The translations under genes were made by a program, and so were the position numbers. The notes below the pieces were generated by a model, which was given only the letters and a program-made list of their open reading frames with translations, was not told where the DNA came from and did no database searches. A DNA stretch of 58,287 nucleotides from Acetobacteraceae bacterium AT-5844. Lineage in GTDB: Bacteria; Pseudomonadota; Alphaproteobacteria; Acetobacterales; Acetobacteraceae. This document shows positions 15,838 to 24,197 of this stretch, in pieces (the stretch's first letter is position 1; the number at the start of each line of letters is the position of its first letter). The DNA is taken from assembly GCA_000245075.1 (NCBI GenBank), contig JH599972.1, positions 163,260 to 221,546 on the forward strand. The letters run 5' to 3'.

Positions 15838-16470
15838 GTGACCATGGCCCTCCCCGCCATCTCCGGCCCCCATCAGGGGCTTGCGCGTATCGCTGGTCAT
15901 GTCGCCGCGATTTCCGGCGAGGTGGACCGGCTGCTTGGTATTCCCATGGCACCTCCCGGCGAGAGTGAACGGCTCGGCCAGGTGGTGGTGGAGATGCACG
16001 CCCTTTCGAAGCTGCTCGCGGAGACAAGGGCTGAAATCGTGCATCTCTCGCCGCCCTCGACGGCGCTGGGCGACACGCTGGATGCCGTGGTGGACGAGAC
16101 TGAAAAAGCCGCCATGGAAATCATGCAGCAGGCCGAGCGCGCCCAGGCGGCCGCCGGCCGGCTGCACAGCGGCAGCTCTTCTGACACCAAGGCTGATCTG
16201 GCCGAGGTCGATGATGCCGCGACCTGCATCCTGATGGCCTGCGCCTTTCAGGACATTACCGGGCAGCGAATCCGAAAGGTGTTGTCGGCCCTCCGTTCGG
16301 TGGAGGAACGCATCGCTACGCTTGTTGGGCTGATGGGCATTCGCGAAGAGGAACGGCTCCAGCGCTCTGTTGGGGCGGTGCCGGGTTCGGAGGCCGCCCT
16401 TCTTAACGGTCCCAGTTCCGCCGCTGAAGGCGGGCTCGGCCAAACCGCCGTGGACGATCTGTTCAATTGA
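15838..16470 (+). CDS. cheZ: CheY-P phosphatase CheZ
   Basis: This 210-aa phosphatase removes phosphate from CheY. The catalytic motif FQDITGQRI places D139 and Q143 at the positions of the E. coli catalytic D143 and Q147. The rest is long helices (GEVDRLLG, EMHALSKLLAETRAEIV), and the C-terminus QTAVDDLFN is the CheY-binding tail, similar to the DDLL/DALF ends of the family. CheZ is best known from beta- and gammaproteobacteria and is less common in alphaproteobacteria, which more often use phosphate sinks. GTG at 15838 follows GAGAGGG; an ATG two codons later is possible. It is probably in one operon with cheY, fliK and flgD. Confidence 0.94.
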   Translation: MTMALPAISGPHQGLARIAGHVAAISGEVDRLLGIPMAPPGESERLGQVVVEMHALSKLLAETRAEIVHLSPPSTALGDTLDAVVDETEKAAMEIMQQAERAQAAAGRLHSGSSSDTKADLAEVDDAATCILMACAFQDITGQRIRKVLSALRSVEERIATLVGLMGIREEERLQRSVGAVPGSEAALLNGPSSAAEGGLGQTAVDDLFN

Positions 16471-16520
16471 TACCAGCCGCCGCGCCACTCGCGGCGGCTA
16501 CTCAAGCCAGGAAGAATGTC

Positions 16521-18005
16521 ATGGCGTTTTCCGTAGGCAATGATCTGCTGGCCCTTCTCGCGCCTGGCGGCGGCGCTGATAGCGGCGCGCGCAAAGTGCC
16601 TGCCAACGGCCTGCCAGTCGCCGAGCTTGCTCCCGATTTCGCAGGCATGCTGGCTGCTGCGACCGCGCCCGCATCCACACCTGCCCCGGCTCCCGAAGGC
16701 GTTGAGCCCGGCCTCGTGCCTTGGCTTAACTCCTTGCCCGCTGTCCCGCCGCAGCCGCGCCCGGTCGCCACGCTATCTGCCCGTCCGGCCGCGCCCGCCC
16801 AGGCCGCTATGCCCTGGGAAACGCTGGCTGCAGCAGCGGAAGAAGCCGATGCGCTAGCTGCCGCCTTTCAGTGGCCCCAACAGGGAGCGATGGCGCCTCA
16901 GCCCGTTTCCAGCCCGGCGGAGCTACCGAAAGCAGCTCCGGAAGTGCCCCTCAAAGAGGAGGAAACAGCAACGCTCCTCGGGACAGCGGAGCCAGCACCG
17001 CAGGCGCCTCTGCTTCCCGCGCCGCTGCCCATAATAGCGCCAGTGATGCAAGAGGTCGCGAAAAACGAAGAAATAGCCATGCCGCCTGTGGTGGAAGGAG
17101 CGGATGACGCGGAACCACCCAGCGCCATGGCTTCCTCAATGCCGACAGCGGAGGCTGAGATCGCGCCGGCGCAGAAGACCATGATGGTTGAGGTGCCTGT
17201 TGCCATGCCAGAGGTGCTGCCAGATCCTCGGTCCCAGGCTGCCTCTCCCAGCAGCGCGGCGGTGTCGGCTGCACCGGTCCATCGCGTTGCGGGTGTAAAG
17301 CTTGACGGAGAGAAGCTCTCCCTCCCCGCTCAGCCTGCGGATGATGAGCAGCGGCCCAGCCTGACCGCAGGATCCTTCACGGAAGAGAGCGAGCTTCTCC
17401 GCATGGAAAAGGTTCCCGTGGTGGAGAGGGTGCCGGCTAGTACGACGCTGCCGGGATACATGCCGGCTGACCCGCCGGCCGATCAGTCGACAACCCCTTC
17501 CACACCCTCACTCCAGTTGGCGACGGCCCCGACGGAGCCTGCTCGTTTGGCCGAGGCCCACCGCCCCGCCGCCGCTCCGCTGGTGATCCGGCCGCAGCAA
17601 TTGGCGCAAGCGGGCCATGACATCGTGGTGCGAGCGAGCAAGGCAGCGGCGGATGGCGTGGAAACGGTGTCTGTCGACCTCCGTCCACCGGAACTGGGGC
17701 GTGTCGAGCTCCGTCTCACCTTCCGCGATGGCACCGTACAGGTCTCCATGATTACGGAACGGGCGGAGACCTTTGAGGCTTTGCGGCAGGACCGGGCGAA
17801 TTTGGAGCAGCAGATGCAGCAAGCCGGGCTCCAGCTCGGTGGCGGCGGGCTCGATCTCCAGCATGGCCGCCTGCCGCCCCGTGATACTGGCGAGCAGACC
17901 AGTCACGCTCTTCAGAGCGTACCCCCCGAGGATGAAGGCTCCTCCGAAGAGTTGGCCGCGCCCGCGCGCCGATCTTCGGACAGCCTGATCGACCTGATCG
18001 CCTGA
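16521..18005 (+). CDS. fliK: Flagellar hook-length control protein FliK
   Basis: This 494-aa secreted ruler protein sets hook length and switches the export gate. The first 380 residues are low-complexity, rich in proline and alanine, as is typical. The conserved C-terminal domain (about 395-475) reads VSVDLRPPELGRVELRLTF followed by a segment ending in ETFEALRQ and a leucine-containing LEQQMQQAGLQL, which matches the Flg_hook domain that contacts FlhB. The ATG at 16521 has AGGAAG just upstream; the open frame back to 16467 begins with TTG inside the cheZ end and is rejected. flgD follows after 27 bp. Confidence 0.93.
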   Translation: MAFSVGNDLLALLAPGGGADSGARKVPANGLPVAELAPDFAGMLAAATAPASTPAPAPEGVEPGLVPWLNSLPAVPPQPRPVATLSARPAAPAQAAMPWETLAAAAEEADALAAAFQWPQQGAMAPQPVSSPAELPKAAPEVPLKEEETATLLGTAEPAPQAPLLPAPLPIIAPVMQEVAKNEEIAMPPVVEGADDAEPPSAMASSMPTAEAEIAPAQKTMMVEVPVAMPEVLPDPRSQAASPSSAAVSAAPVHRVAGVKLDGEKLSLPAQPADDEQRPSLTAGSFTEESELLRMEKVPVVERVPASTTLPGYMPADPPADQSTTPSTPSLQLATAPTEPARLAEAHRPAAAPLVIRPQQLAQAGHDIVVRASKAAADGVETVSVDLRPPELGRVELRLTFRDGTVQVSMITERAETFEALRQDRANLEQQMQQAGLQLGGGGLDLQHGRLPPRDTGEQTSHALQSVPPEDEGSSEELAAPARRSSDSLIDLIA

Positions 18006-18032
18006 TCTTCCCTTTTTTCAGGACTTTCCTCC

Positions 18033-18719
18033 ATGGCCACAACAGCTATTTCCGCAACGAGCAGCGTTGCGGAAACCGGCAATGCCCCGCCCATCACGAG
18101 CCTTGGCAATGCCAGCCAGGATTATGATCGCTTTCTCAAGCTGCTGACGGCGCAGATGAAGTACCAGGATCCGATGTCACCCACGGATCCGACCCAGTTC
18201 GTCGCGCAGCTCGCTCAGTTCTCACAGGTTGAGCAACAGCAGCGGAGTAATGTGCTGCTGCTCGCCATCCTGGAGCAGGTAAGCGGCGCCGGCAGCCTGT
18301 CTGAGAATGCCGCTTTGATTGGTAAGAGCGTGCAGACCAGCGTCAGCAACATCACCCTCCCGGAGACAGGGAATGCTGCGTCGGTCAACGTCTCGATTCC
18401 CAGCACCAGCACATTGAAGAATTTGCGGGTAGAAGTGCTGGCCTCGAGTGGGGCAATCGCCCGTAGCGTGTCCGTCGGCAAGGGCGACACGGCTTTCGCC
18501 TTCGACGGCCGGGACAGCAATGGCAACCGCTTGGCAGCGGGCACCTACTCCGTGCGGGTCGTCGGCGACGATGTCAACAACACGCGCCAGTTGGCGGGAA
18601 CCATCAGCAGCGACGGCAAGATTACTGAGGTTCGGCAGGTTTCCGCCGGAAGCTTCGTATTAGCGCTGGAAAACGGGAATACCGTTTCGCTGGATGACGT
18701 AACGCGCCTTAGCCAGTAA
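18033..18719 (+). CDS. flgD: Flagellar hook assembly protein FlgD
   Basis: This 228-aa hook cap protein is needed for polymerisation of FlgE. The N-terminal signature is clear: DRFLKLLTAQMKYQDPMSPT at residues 31-50, followed by the FVAQLAQFSQVEQQ stretch. The C-terminal half has a Tudor/FnIII-like pattern with AFDGRDSNGNRLAAGTYSVRV, also a family hallmark. It is the last gene of the cheY-cheZ-fliK-flgD run, ended by a strong hairpin with a T-rich tail. Its substrate-partner FlgE is encoded 25 kb away. Confidence 0.96.
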   Translation: MATTAISATSSVAETGNAPPITSLGNASQDYDRFLKLLTAQMKYQDPMSPTDPTQFVAQLAQFSQVEQQQRSNVLLLAILEQVSGAGSLSENAALIGKSVQTSVSNITLPETGNAASVNVSIPSTSTLKNLRVEVLASSGAIARSVSVGKGDTAFAFDGRDSNGNRLAAGTYSVRVVGDDVNNTRQLAGTISSDGKITEVRQVSAGSFVLALENGNTVSLDDVTRLSQ

Positions 18720-18731
18720 CACGGAGCGCAA

Positions 18732-18763
18732 GGGGCCGCTGGAGCGCGGCCCCTGCCCTTTCT
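18732..18763. terminator. Intrinsic terminator after flgD
   Basis: GGGGCCGC, 6-nt loop, GCGGCCCC: a perfect 8-bp stem followed by TGCCCTTTCT. It separates flgD from the convergent FliL-like gene. Confidence 0.75.
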
Positions 18764-19187
18764 AGCTGTGAAGCAGACGCGTGATGACGACGTCCCGCAG
18801 CCCCTCTTCCCGCACCTGAGCCAGGCTGTCGTAAAGGCTGTCCCGCAACATGGACGGATCGGTCTGCCCTGGGCGGAGCTGATTCCGTTCCGACATGGCC
18901 ATCAGCTTTCGCAGCACGGCCTGCCGCAGCAATGGCGACACATCCTTGAAACCCTGCGTCTGCTCGCTCTGGGTCTCCAGCGTGACGGAGATGACGACAT
19001 AGGCCATGCGCCGGCCGGCACTTGGCAAGTTCACGGTGAAATCACCCAGGGGGACGAAGTCGAACTCTTTCTTGGCAGCTTCCGCCGCCCCGGCCTGCAT
19101 CGGCGCCAACGCCATGGCGCCTGCCGCCCCCAGGATGGCAAGCCCCATGCGGCTCAAGGAAGCACGGCGGGAGTAATGTGTCGGCAT
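18762..19187 (-). CDS. FliL-like protein with signal peptide
   Basis: This 141-aa protein resembles the periplasmic domain of FliL: DFVPLGDFTVNLPSAGRRMAYV, then VISVTLETQSE, LLRQAVLRKLMAM and LRDVVITRLL as the last strand. In place of the usual N-terminal membrane anchor it has a signal-peptide-like start with two arginines (YSRRASLSRMGLAILG) ending near AGAAEA, so it may be exported free into the periplasm, possibly by Tat. A true fliL is encoded at 51453. The start at 19187 has GGAG upstream; earlier codons look non-coding. A TTTCGCA core lies 31 bp upstream and another inside the gene. A stator- or basal-body-associated role is inferred. Confidence 0.75.
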   Translation of the reverse strand: MPTHYSRRASLSRMGLAILGAAGAMALAPMQAGAAEAAKKEFDFVPLGDFTVNLPSAGRRMAYVVISVTLETQSEQTQGFKDVSPLLRQAVLRKLMAMSERNQLRPGQTDPSMLRDSLYDSLAQVREEGLRDVVITRLLHS

Positions 19188-19215
19188 GGGCTCGCTCCGG
19201 TTCATCGCTGGGATG

Positions 19216-19226
19216 AATTTCGCAAT
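19216..19226 (+). promoter_or_regulatory. TTTCGCA motif upstream of the FliL-like gene
   Basis: AATTTCGCAATG lies about 30 bp before the start at 19187. The gap to flhB (19188-19281) contains nothing else recognised. Confidence 0.5.
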
Positions 19227-19281
19227 GCCGGGCCGTGTCGTCAATCGGGTTGTCTCATTTTTTGTGACGCATACACATATT

Positions 19282-20358
19282 TTATCTGGACGGGCCTAGC
19301 CCCTTCTGGGCCCAGACAATGCCGATAACCTTAGCCACCGCTTCAAAATGCTGCGGCGGAATGGCATCCCCTACCTCAACTGCTGCGTGCAATGCGCGCG
19401 CCAGAGGCTTGTCTTCAATAATGGCGACGCCCGATGCCTGGGCCAGTTCGCGGATCCGCCTCGCAAGCGCGTCCACACCCTTGGCCACGCATACCGGCGC
19501 GTCGTCCTGCCCGCGCTCATAGCGCAGGGCCACGGCGAAATGGGTTGGGTTCGTCAGCACGACCGTCGCGGTCGGCACCTCCGCCATCATCCGGCTGCGG
19601 GAGGCCTGGCGTTGCTTCTTCCTGCGTGCCGCCTTCACATGCGGGTCGCCCTCGGTGTTGCGGTTCTCATCCCGCATCTCCTGCACCGTCATGCGCTGCC
19701 GGCGGGCATATTCGAAGCGCTGGAAACTGATGTCGATGGCGGCAACGACCGCGGCAACCAGGGTCACCGCAAACAGCACGGTGACGATCATATGGGTGAC
19801 GAGGCCAGGAAAGGCCGCCGGGTCGAGCGCCGTCATTCCTATGCTCTCATCATAGAGCGGGCGGCCGACCACCCAGCACGCCAGGGCAACGGCGCAGGCC
19901 TTGAGCGTGTTCTTGACGAACTCGAACAGAGCCTTCAGCCCCAGAATGCGCTTGAATCCGGCCATCGGGGAGACATGAGACAGCTTCGGCGCCAGCCGTG
20001 TCTTTGAAAAGACGACGGTGTTCTGCATCAGGTGCGGCAGCAGTGCCCCCGCCAGCAACAGGCCGAAGACCGGCAGCAGTGCGATGGCCATGGCTTCGAT
20101 CGCTGCATGGGCCGCCCTGCGGTAGCCTTCCGTGGTCAGCTCAAGGAACGCTTCCGGCTGTTCGATCAGTGGAAGCAGGATCTCGCCCACGCGCCTCGCC
20201 GCCAAGCCGCCTGCGAGCCCCACGGAAAGAAGCATGGCCGCATAAAGGCCGACGTTCGAGCCTTCGCGAGAGGAGGGAACGTCGCCCTTCTCTCGTGCCT
20301 GTTCGAGCTTGCGGGGAGAAGCGTCGAGCGTTTTCTCCTGGCCACTATCCTCGGCCAT
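19282..20358 (-). CDS. flhB: Flagellar export switch protein FlhB
   Basis: This 358-aa inner-membrane component of the flagellar type III export gate determines the switch from rod/hook to filament substrates. Four membrane segments lie between about residues 35 and 210. The autocleavage site NPTH is intact at residues 270-273 (VVLTNPTHFAVALRY). The cytoplasmic linker with FQRFEYARRQRMTVQEMRDE precedes it, and KPLARALH occurs in the C-terminal part. It is the last gene of the flgB-flgC-fliE-fliQ-flhA-fliR-flhB operon; its ATG shares one base with the fliR stop. Confidence 0.97.
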   Translation of the reverse strand: MAEDSGQEKTLDASPRKLEQAREKGDVPSSREGSNVGLYAAMLLSVGLAGGLAARRVGEILLPLIEQPEAFLELTTEGYRRAAHAAIEAMAIALLPVFGLLLAGALLPHLMQNTVVFSKTRLAPKLSHVSPMAGFKRILGLKALFEFVKNTLKACAVALACWVVGRPLYDESIGMTALDPAAFPGLVTHMIVTVLFAVTLVAAVVAAIDISFQRFEYARRQRMTVQEMRDENRNTEGDPHVKAARRKKQRQASRSRMMAEVPTATVVLTNPTHFAVALRYERGQDDAPVCVAKGVDALARRIRELAQASGVAIIEDKPLARALHAAVEVGDAIPPQHFEAVAKVIGIVWAQKGLGPSR

Positions 20359-21119
20359 CAGCGCACCATGACAAAGACATCGGCATAGGCGCCCAGCAGT
20401 TCAGCAACCGCCCCGGGCGCGGTGAGGGCCAGCAGCTGCAGCCCCGCCATCAGGAGTGCCGGTGCACCGATCATGAAGACCGGCATGGCCGGCATGGCGC
20501 GGTTGATGCCGGCCATGGCCAGGTTGAACAACACAGCCAATGCCAGGAATGGCATGGAGAGCTGCATGGCCAAGCGGAATGCGCGTGTCACCATGGAGGT
20601 GACTGCCGCGGCCGATCCTCCCAGTGGCGGGGGCGCGCCAAGGGGCACCATGGCGTAGCTCTCGGCCAGGGCGCGCAGTCCGCTGTGATGCCCTTCCACG
20701 GTGAACAGAGCTGCCAGCCCGCCAACATACAGGGCGGCGCCTACCACAGCGGAGTTGTCGTTGCCGACGCCGAAAACGAAAGCGTTGCTCAGCCCGATAC
20801 TCAGGCCAATGACCTGCCCAGCAGTCTGGATGGCCGAGAGCAGAATGCGCGAGAGCACTCCCAGAAGCGTGCCGGTGGTCACTTCCATCACCACCGCGAA
20901 CATCCCACCCCAGATGCTGGGCACCGGGAGGGCCGGCCCCGCCAGCGGAGCGATGCAGAGGGCCGCGGCAAGTCCCGTCAGAATACGGATGCGGACCGGA
21001 ACGGCATGCTCACCGAATCCGGGCAGGAGCATCAGCGCCGCCGAGATCCGGCAGAAGACCAGCGCCAGCCGATAAATCTCGGCTGGCAGCCAGGTCGCCA
21101 AAGGATACGCGCTTTCCAC
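20358..21119 (-). CDS. fliR: Flagellar export gate protein FliR
   Basis: This 253-aa integral membrane protein forms the export gate with FliP and FliQ. Multiple hydrophobic helices are seen, with family segments such as LPGFGEHAVPVRIRILTGLAAAL and AIQTAGQVIGLSIGLS near the middle. The GTG at 21119, 4 nt after the flhA stop, matches the spacing in the rest of the operon and gives the family length of about 255 residues; the TTG one codon earlier is the alternative. The frame is open upstream inside flhA, but that extension is the shadow of flhA. It shares one base with flhB. Confidence 0.95.
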   Translation of the reverse strand: MESAYPLATWLPAEIYRLALVFCRISAALMLLPGFGEHAVPVRIRILTGLAAALCIAPLAGPALPVPSIWGGMFAVVMEVTTGTLLGVLSRILLSAIQTAGQVIGLSIGLSNAFVFGVGNDNSAVVGAALYVGGLAALFTVEGHHSGLRALAESYAMVPLGAPPPLGGSAAAVTSMVTRAFRLAMQLSMPFLALAVLFNLAMAGINRAMPAMPVFMIGAPALLMAGLQLLALTAPGAVAELLGAYADVFVMVR

Positions 21120-21123
21120 CAAA

Positions 21124-23187
21124 TCAGATCTGCCCGACGGTCCGCAGCTTGGCGCGCTGATGCACCTCGGCATGGGAAATAACCGAGATGGTCGGATTGA
21201 TCCGCTCCACCAGGTGGCGGACGAATGGCCGCACCTGGGCGGAGGTCAACACGGCCGGCCAGTCCCCCTTGGCGGCTGCCTCAGCGATCCGGGTGCGGGT
21301 CAGGTTGACGAGATCCTGGATCTTGCTCGGCGCCATCACGAAGTTGCGGTGGTCGCCCTCCTCATGGATGGCGGTCCCCACCTCTTGCTCCCATTCGGGG
21401 GAAAGAAGGATAGCAGTGATATATCCGTCTTCCTGAGCCAGACCCCGGCAGATCTGAAGGGCAAGGCGCTGACGCACATGTTCCGTCAGCATGGAGACGT
21501 TGCGGGTGAACCCGGCCGCCTCGTGCAAGGCCTCAAGAATCAGGGGCAGGTTGCGGATGGACACCCGCTCGGCCAGGAGCGTCGCCAGAACCTTTTGAAC
21601 TGTGGCGAGCGGCAGAATGGTGGGAATCAGATCGGAGACGAGCTTCTGCTGCTCCTTCTCCAACCCCTCCAACAGCCTCTGGGTGGCCGCATAGCCCTGG
21701 AGCTGCGACATGTAGCCCTTGAGGACTTCCGAAAGATGTGTCGTCAGCACGGTCTCAGCATCCACGACGGTCAGGCCTTGCGACAGCGCCGTCTCGCGCA
21801 GATGCGGCTCGATCCAGCGTGCGCGGATCTTGAAGCTGGGCTCTTGCGTATCGACGCCGGGGACCTCGATTTCCTGGCCGTTGGATGCAAAAGCCAGCAG
21901 CTTGCCCAGGATCAGCGTCTCCCGTGCCACCTCCACGCCCTGGACCTGGACGGAGTACTCACCGGAGGCGAGATCCATGTTGTCCTTGATCCGCACCGCG
22001 GGAAGGATGAAGCCGAATTCGAGGCCGAAGGCACGGCGCAGCTTCTTGATCTTCTCCGTCAGGCTGCCCTGGCGGCTGGAGGTCAGCGAAACAAGCCCCA
22101 TGCCGAGTTCCAGCCGGACGTCATCGACGCGAATCAACTCCGACATCGATTCCTCGCGGGGCGCGGCCTCGGGTTCCGCGGCAGCGGCGGCTTCCTGAGC
22201 GGCACGGCGGCGTACGGCACTCTGGGCATACCAGCCGCCGCCCGCGGCAAGGGCGGCCAGCGCGATGAACGGCAGGAAAGGCAGGCCTGGCAGGACAGCG
22301 AACAGGCCGGCAAGCCCTGCCGCGAGATAGAGCGGCTTGGGCTGAGCACCCAGCTGGCTGACGAACGCCTTGTCCGTGGAACCGCGCACGCTGCCCTTGG
22401 AGACCAGCATGCCCGCGCCCACCGAGACGATCAGGCCCGGAATCTGCGAGACGATACCGTCACCAACGGCCAGGGTGACGTAGTTTCCAGCCGCGGCATC
22501 CAGGCTCATGCCATGTCGCAACGTACCGACAACAATGCCGCCCAGCACGTTGACGATGGTAACGATGATGGAGGCGATGGCGTCGCCACGCACGAATTTC
22601 GATGCGCCGTCCATGGCGCCGAAGAAGGAGTTCTCGTCCTCCAGGTCCCGGCGGCGACGCTTTGATTCGGCGTCGTCGATGATGCCCGCCGCCAGATCGG
22701 CGTCGATCGCCATCTGCTTGCCGGGCATGGCATCCAGGCTGAAGCGGGCGGCCACCTCCGCGATGCGGCTGGCGCCCTTGGTGACGACGATGAAGTTCAC
22801 GATAATCAGGATGGCGAAGACGATGACGCCGATGATGAAGTCACCGCCGACGATGAAGCTGGCGAAGCCGTGGATCACGCTGCCGGCTGCGTCGAGCCCC
22901 TGATGGCCGTGGGAGAGGATAAGGCGCGTTGTCGCGAGGTTGAGGGCCAGCCGCAACAGCGTTGCCACCAGCAGAACCGTGGGAAAGGCCGAGAAATCCA
23001 GCGGCCGCTCGATCCAGATGGCCACCATCAGGATCAGGACGGACAGAGTGATCGATGTGGCCAGGCCGAGATCGACCAGCCAGCTCGGCATGGGAAGGAC
23101 GAGGACTGCCAGCAGCAGCACCATGGCTGCCGCGAAAACGAGGTCCTGGTGGCCGATGCCACGGCGGAGGCGCGCGAGAAAGCCCAT
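21124..23187 (-). CDS. flhA: Flagellar export gate protein FlhA
   Basis: This 687-aa largest subunit of the export gate has eight predicted membrane segments in the first 310 residues and a cytoplasmic domain from about 340 that docks chaperone-substrate complexes. The FHIPEP-family loop is present as a KGASRIAEVAARFSLDAMPG stretch and an IDADLAAGIIDD stretch, the latter with the conserved charged residues. The C-terminal domain includes PAVRIKDNMDL and VVDAETVLTTHLSEVLKG. Length and features are normal. It lies between fliQ and fliR with 4-nt gaps. Confidence 0.98.
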   Translation of the reverse strand: MGFLARLRRGIGHQDLVFAAAMVLLLAVLVLPMPSWLVDLGLATSITLSVLILMVAIWIERPLDFSAFPTVLLVATLLRLALNLATTRLILSHGHQGLDAAGSVIHGFASFIVGGDFIIGVIVFAILIIVNFIVVTKGASRIAEVAARFSLDAMPGKQMAIDADLAAGIIDDAESKRRRRDLEDENSFFGAMDGASKFVRGDAIASIIVTIVNVLGGIVVGTLRHGMSLDAAAGNYVTLAVGDGIVSQIPGLIVSVGAGMLVSKGSVRGSTDKAFVSQLGAQPKPLYLAAGLAGLFAVLPGLPFLPFIALAALAAGGGWYAQSAVRRRAAQEAAAAAEPEAAPREESMSELIRVDDVRLELGMGLVSLTSSRQGSLTEKIKKLRRAFGLEFGFILPAVRIKDNMDLASGEYSVQVQGVEVARETLILGKLLAFASNGQEIEVPGVDTQEPSFKIRARWIEPHLRETALSQGLTVVDAETVLTTHLSEVLKGYMSQLQGYAATQRLLEGLEKEQQKLVSDLIPTILPLATVQKVLATLLAERVSIRNLPLILEALHEAAGFTRNVSMLTEHVRQRLALQICRGLAQEDGYITAILLSPEWEQEVGTAIHEEGDHRNFVMAPSKIQDLVNLTRTRIAEAAAKGDWPAVLTSAQVRPFVRHLVERINPTISVISHAEVHQRAKLRTVGQI

Positions 23188-23191
23188 CGGC

Positions 23192-23455
23192 TCAGAGCCC
23201 CACGATGAGTTGCGCGATTTCCTCGGTATAGGTTTTCAGCGCAGCGAAGCCGAGCGGCAGCGACAGGACCGCCGCCACCATGGTCATGACAATCTTGGGC
23301 ACGTAGGACAGCGTGACTTCCTGGATCTGTGTCAGCGCCTGCAAGAACGAAACGGCGACGCCCGTGATCAGCGCGGCCAGCAGAGGTGGGCCGGCCACGA
23401 CCATGGTCGTGTAAAAGCCGTTGCGCAGAACCTCGATGACGTCACCTTCATTCAT
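23192..23455 (-). CDS. fliQ: Flagellar export gate protein FliQ
   Basis: This 87-aa protein has two membrane helices, the first around TTMVVAGPPLLAALITGVAVSFLQALTQ (about residues 15-42) and the second around IVMTMVAAVLSLPLGF. The TQIQE turn between them is highly conserved in FliQ. It forms the export gate core with FliP and FliR. The ATG at 23455 was chosen because it sits 4 nt after the fliE stop and gives the standard length; the upstream extension to 23494 lies within fliE. Confidence 0.96.
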   Translation of the reverse strand: MNEGDVIEVLRNGFYTTMVVAGPPLLAALITGVAVSFLQALTQIQEVTLSYVPKIVMTMVAAVLSLPLGFAALKTYTEEIAQLIVGL

Positions 23456-23459
23456 GGGT

Positions 23460-23753
23460 TTACACCGCCATGCGCAGGACGTCGGTATAGGCACCGACCA
23501 CCTTGTCGCGGAGCTGCGTCATGGTCTGTACTGTCAGCTCGGCGGCAGTGGCGGCTTGCACCACCTCCTGCACATCCGCCGTGCCCGCGACACCGCGTGC
23601 GCTGACGAGTTCCGCGCGCCGGAGCGTGGCCAGGGAGCTGCGCGCCGCATCGCCGACCATGGTGCCGAAATCGGTGCTGGCGGGAGCGGCAGAGGCGCCA
23701 TAGGCGCGAATGGCCGCGGAGACTGGCCCGATGGCCTGGATGGGATTGGGCAT
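23460..23753 (-). CDS. fliE: Flagellar hook-basal body complex protein FliE
   Basis: This 97-aa protein joins the MS ring to the proximal rod. It shows the family pattern: a short variable N-terminus, then FGTMVGDAARSSLATLRRAE, a DVQEVVQAATAAELTVQTM segment and the C-terminal LRDKVVGAYTDVLRM, in which the KVV/AYxxVLRM end is characteristic. It is translated between flgC and fliQ with gaps of 3 and 4 nt, so it is tightly coupled to the rod and gate genes. Confidence 0.96.
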   Translation of the reverse strand: MPNPIQAIGPVSAAIRAYGASAAPASTDFGTMVGDAARSSLATLRRAELVSARGVAGTADVQEVVQAATAAELTVQTMTQLRDKVVGAYTDVLRMAV

Positions 23754-23756
23754 ATC

Positions 23757-24197
23757 TTACGACCTCAGAATGTCGAGGGTTTTGCCGTAGAGCGAACGGG
23801 CTTGCTGCATGACCGCGATTCCTGCCTCGTAACTGCGCTGGGCGCCGCGGAGATCCGCCTGCTCGATCAGCGTGTCGATGTTCGGCATCTTCACGTAGCC
23901 CTGTGCATCGGCCGCCGGATGGGACGGGTCGTACTGGGTGCGAAAGTCGCGCTGGTCACCGACGATGGAGTCGGTGCGCACGAGCTGCGCGCCGGTAGCG
24001 CGGTCCATCGTCTGGCGGAAGGAGATCAGCTTGCGGCGATAGGGATCGCCGCCGGGCACGGCGGCCGTCGACGAGGCGTTGGCGATGTTTTCCGCGGCCA
24101 CACGCATTCGCACCGCCTGGGTGCTCATGCCGGAGGCGGCTGTGGCCATGGCCTGCGTCAGCGGGCCGGAGCCGCCGATGGGTTCGAGCCGGATCAT
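23757..24197 (-). CDS. flgC: Flagellar basal-body rod protein FlgC
   Basis: This 146-aa proximal rod protein has the N-terminal rod signature with MSTQAVRMRVAAENIANAS, followed by PYRRKLISF and later YDPSHPAADAQGYVKMPN, which is the family GYV motif, and a C-terminal coiled segment ending SLYGKTLDILRS. The annotation is secure. It overlaps flgB by 4 nt (ATGA). A TTTCGCA core at 23939-23945 lies in DFRTQ codons and may be coincidental because the codons are common ones. Confidence 0.97.
   Translation of the reverse strand: MIRLEPIGGSGPLTQAMATAASGMSTQAVRMRVAAENIANASSTAAVPGGDPYRRKLISFRQTMDRATGAQLVRTDSIVGDQRDFRTQYDPSHPAADAQGYVKMPNIDTLIEQADLRGAQRSYEAGIAVMQQARSLYGKTLDILRS

Noticed and set aside
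23939-23945. TTTCGCA core in flgC (and similar ones at 49426 and 52938)
   Set aside because: They are spelled with common codons (for example TTT CGC), so they may be coincidental and are not used as evidence for in-gene selection.
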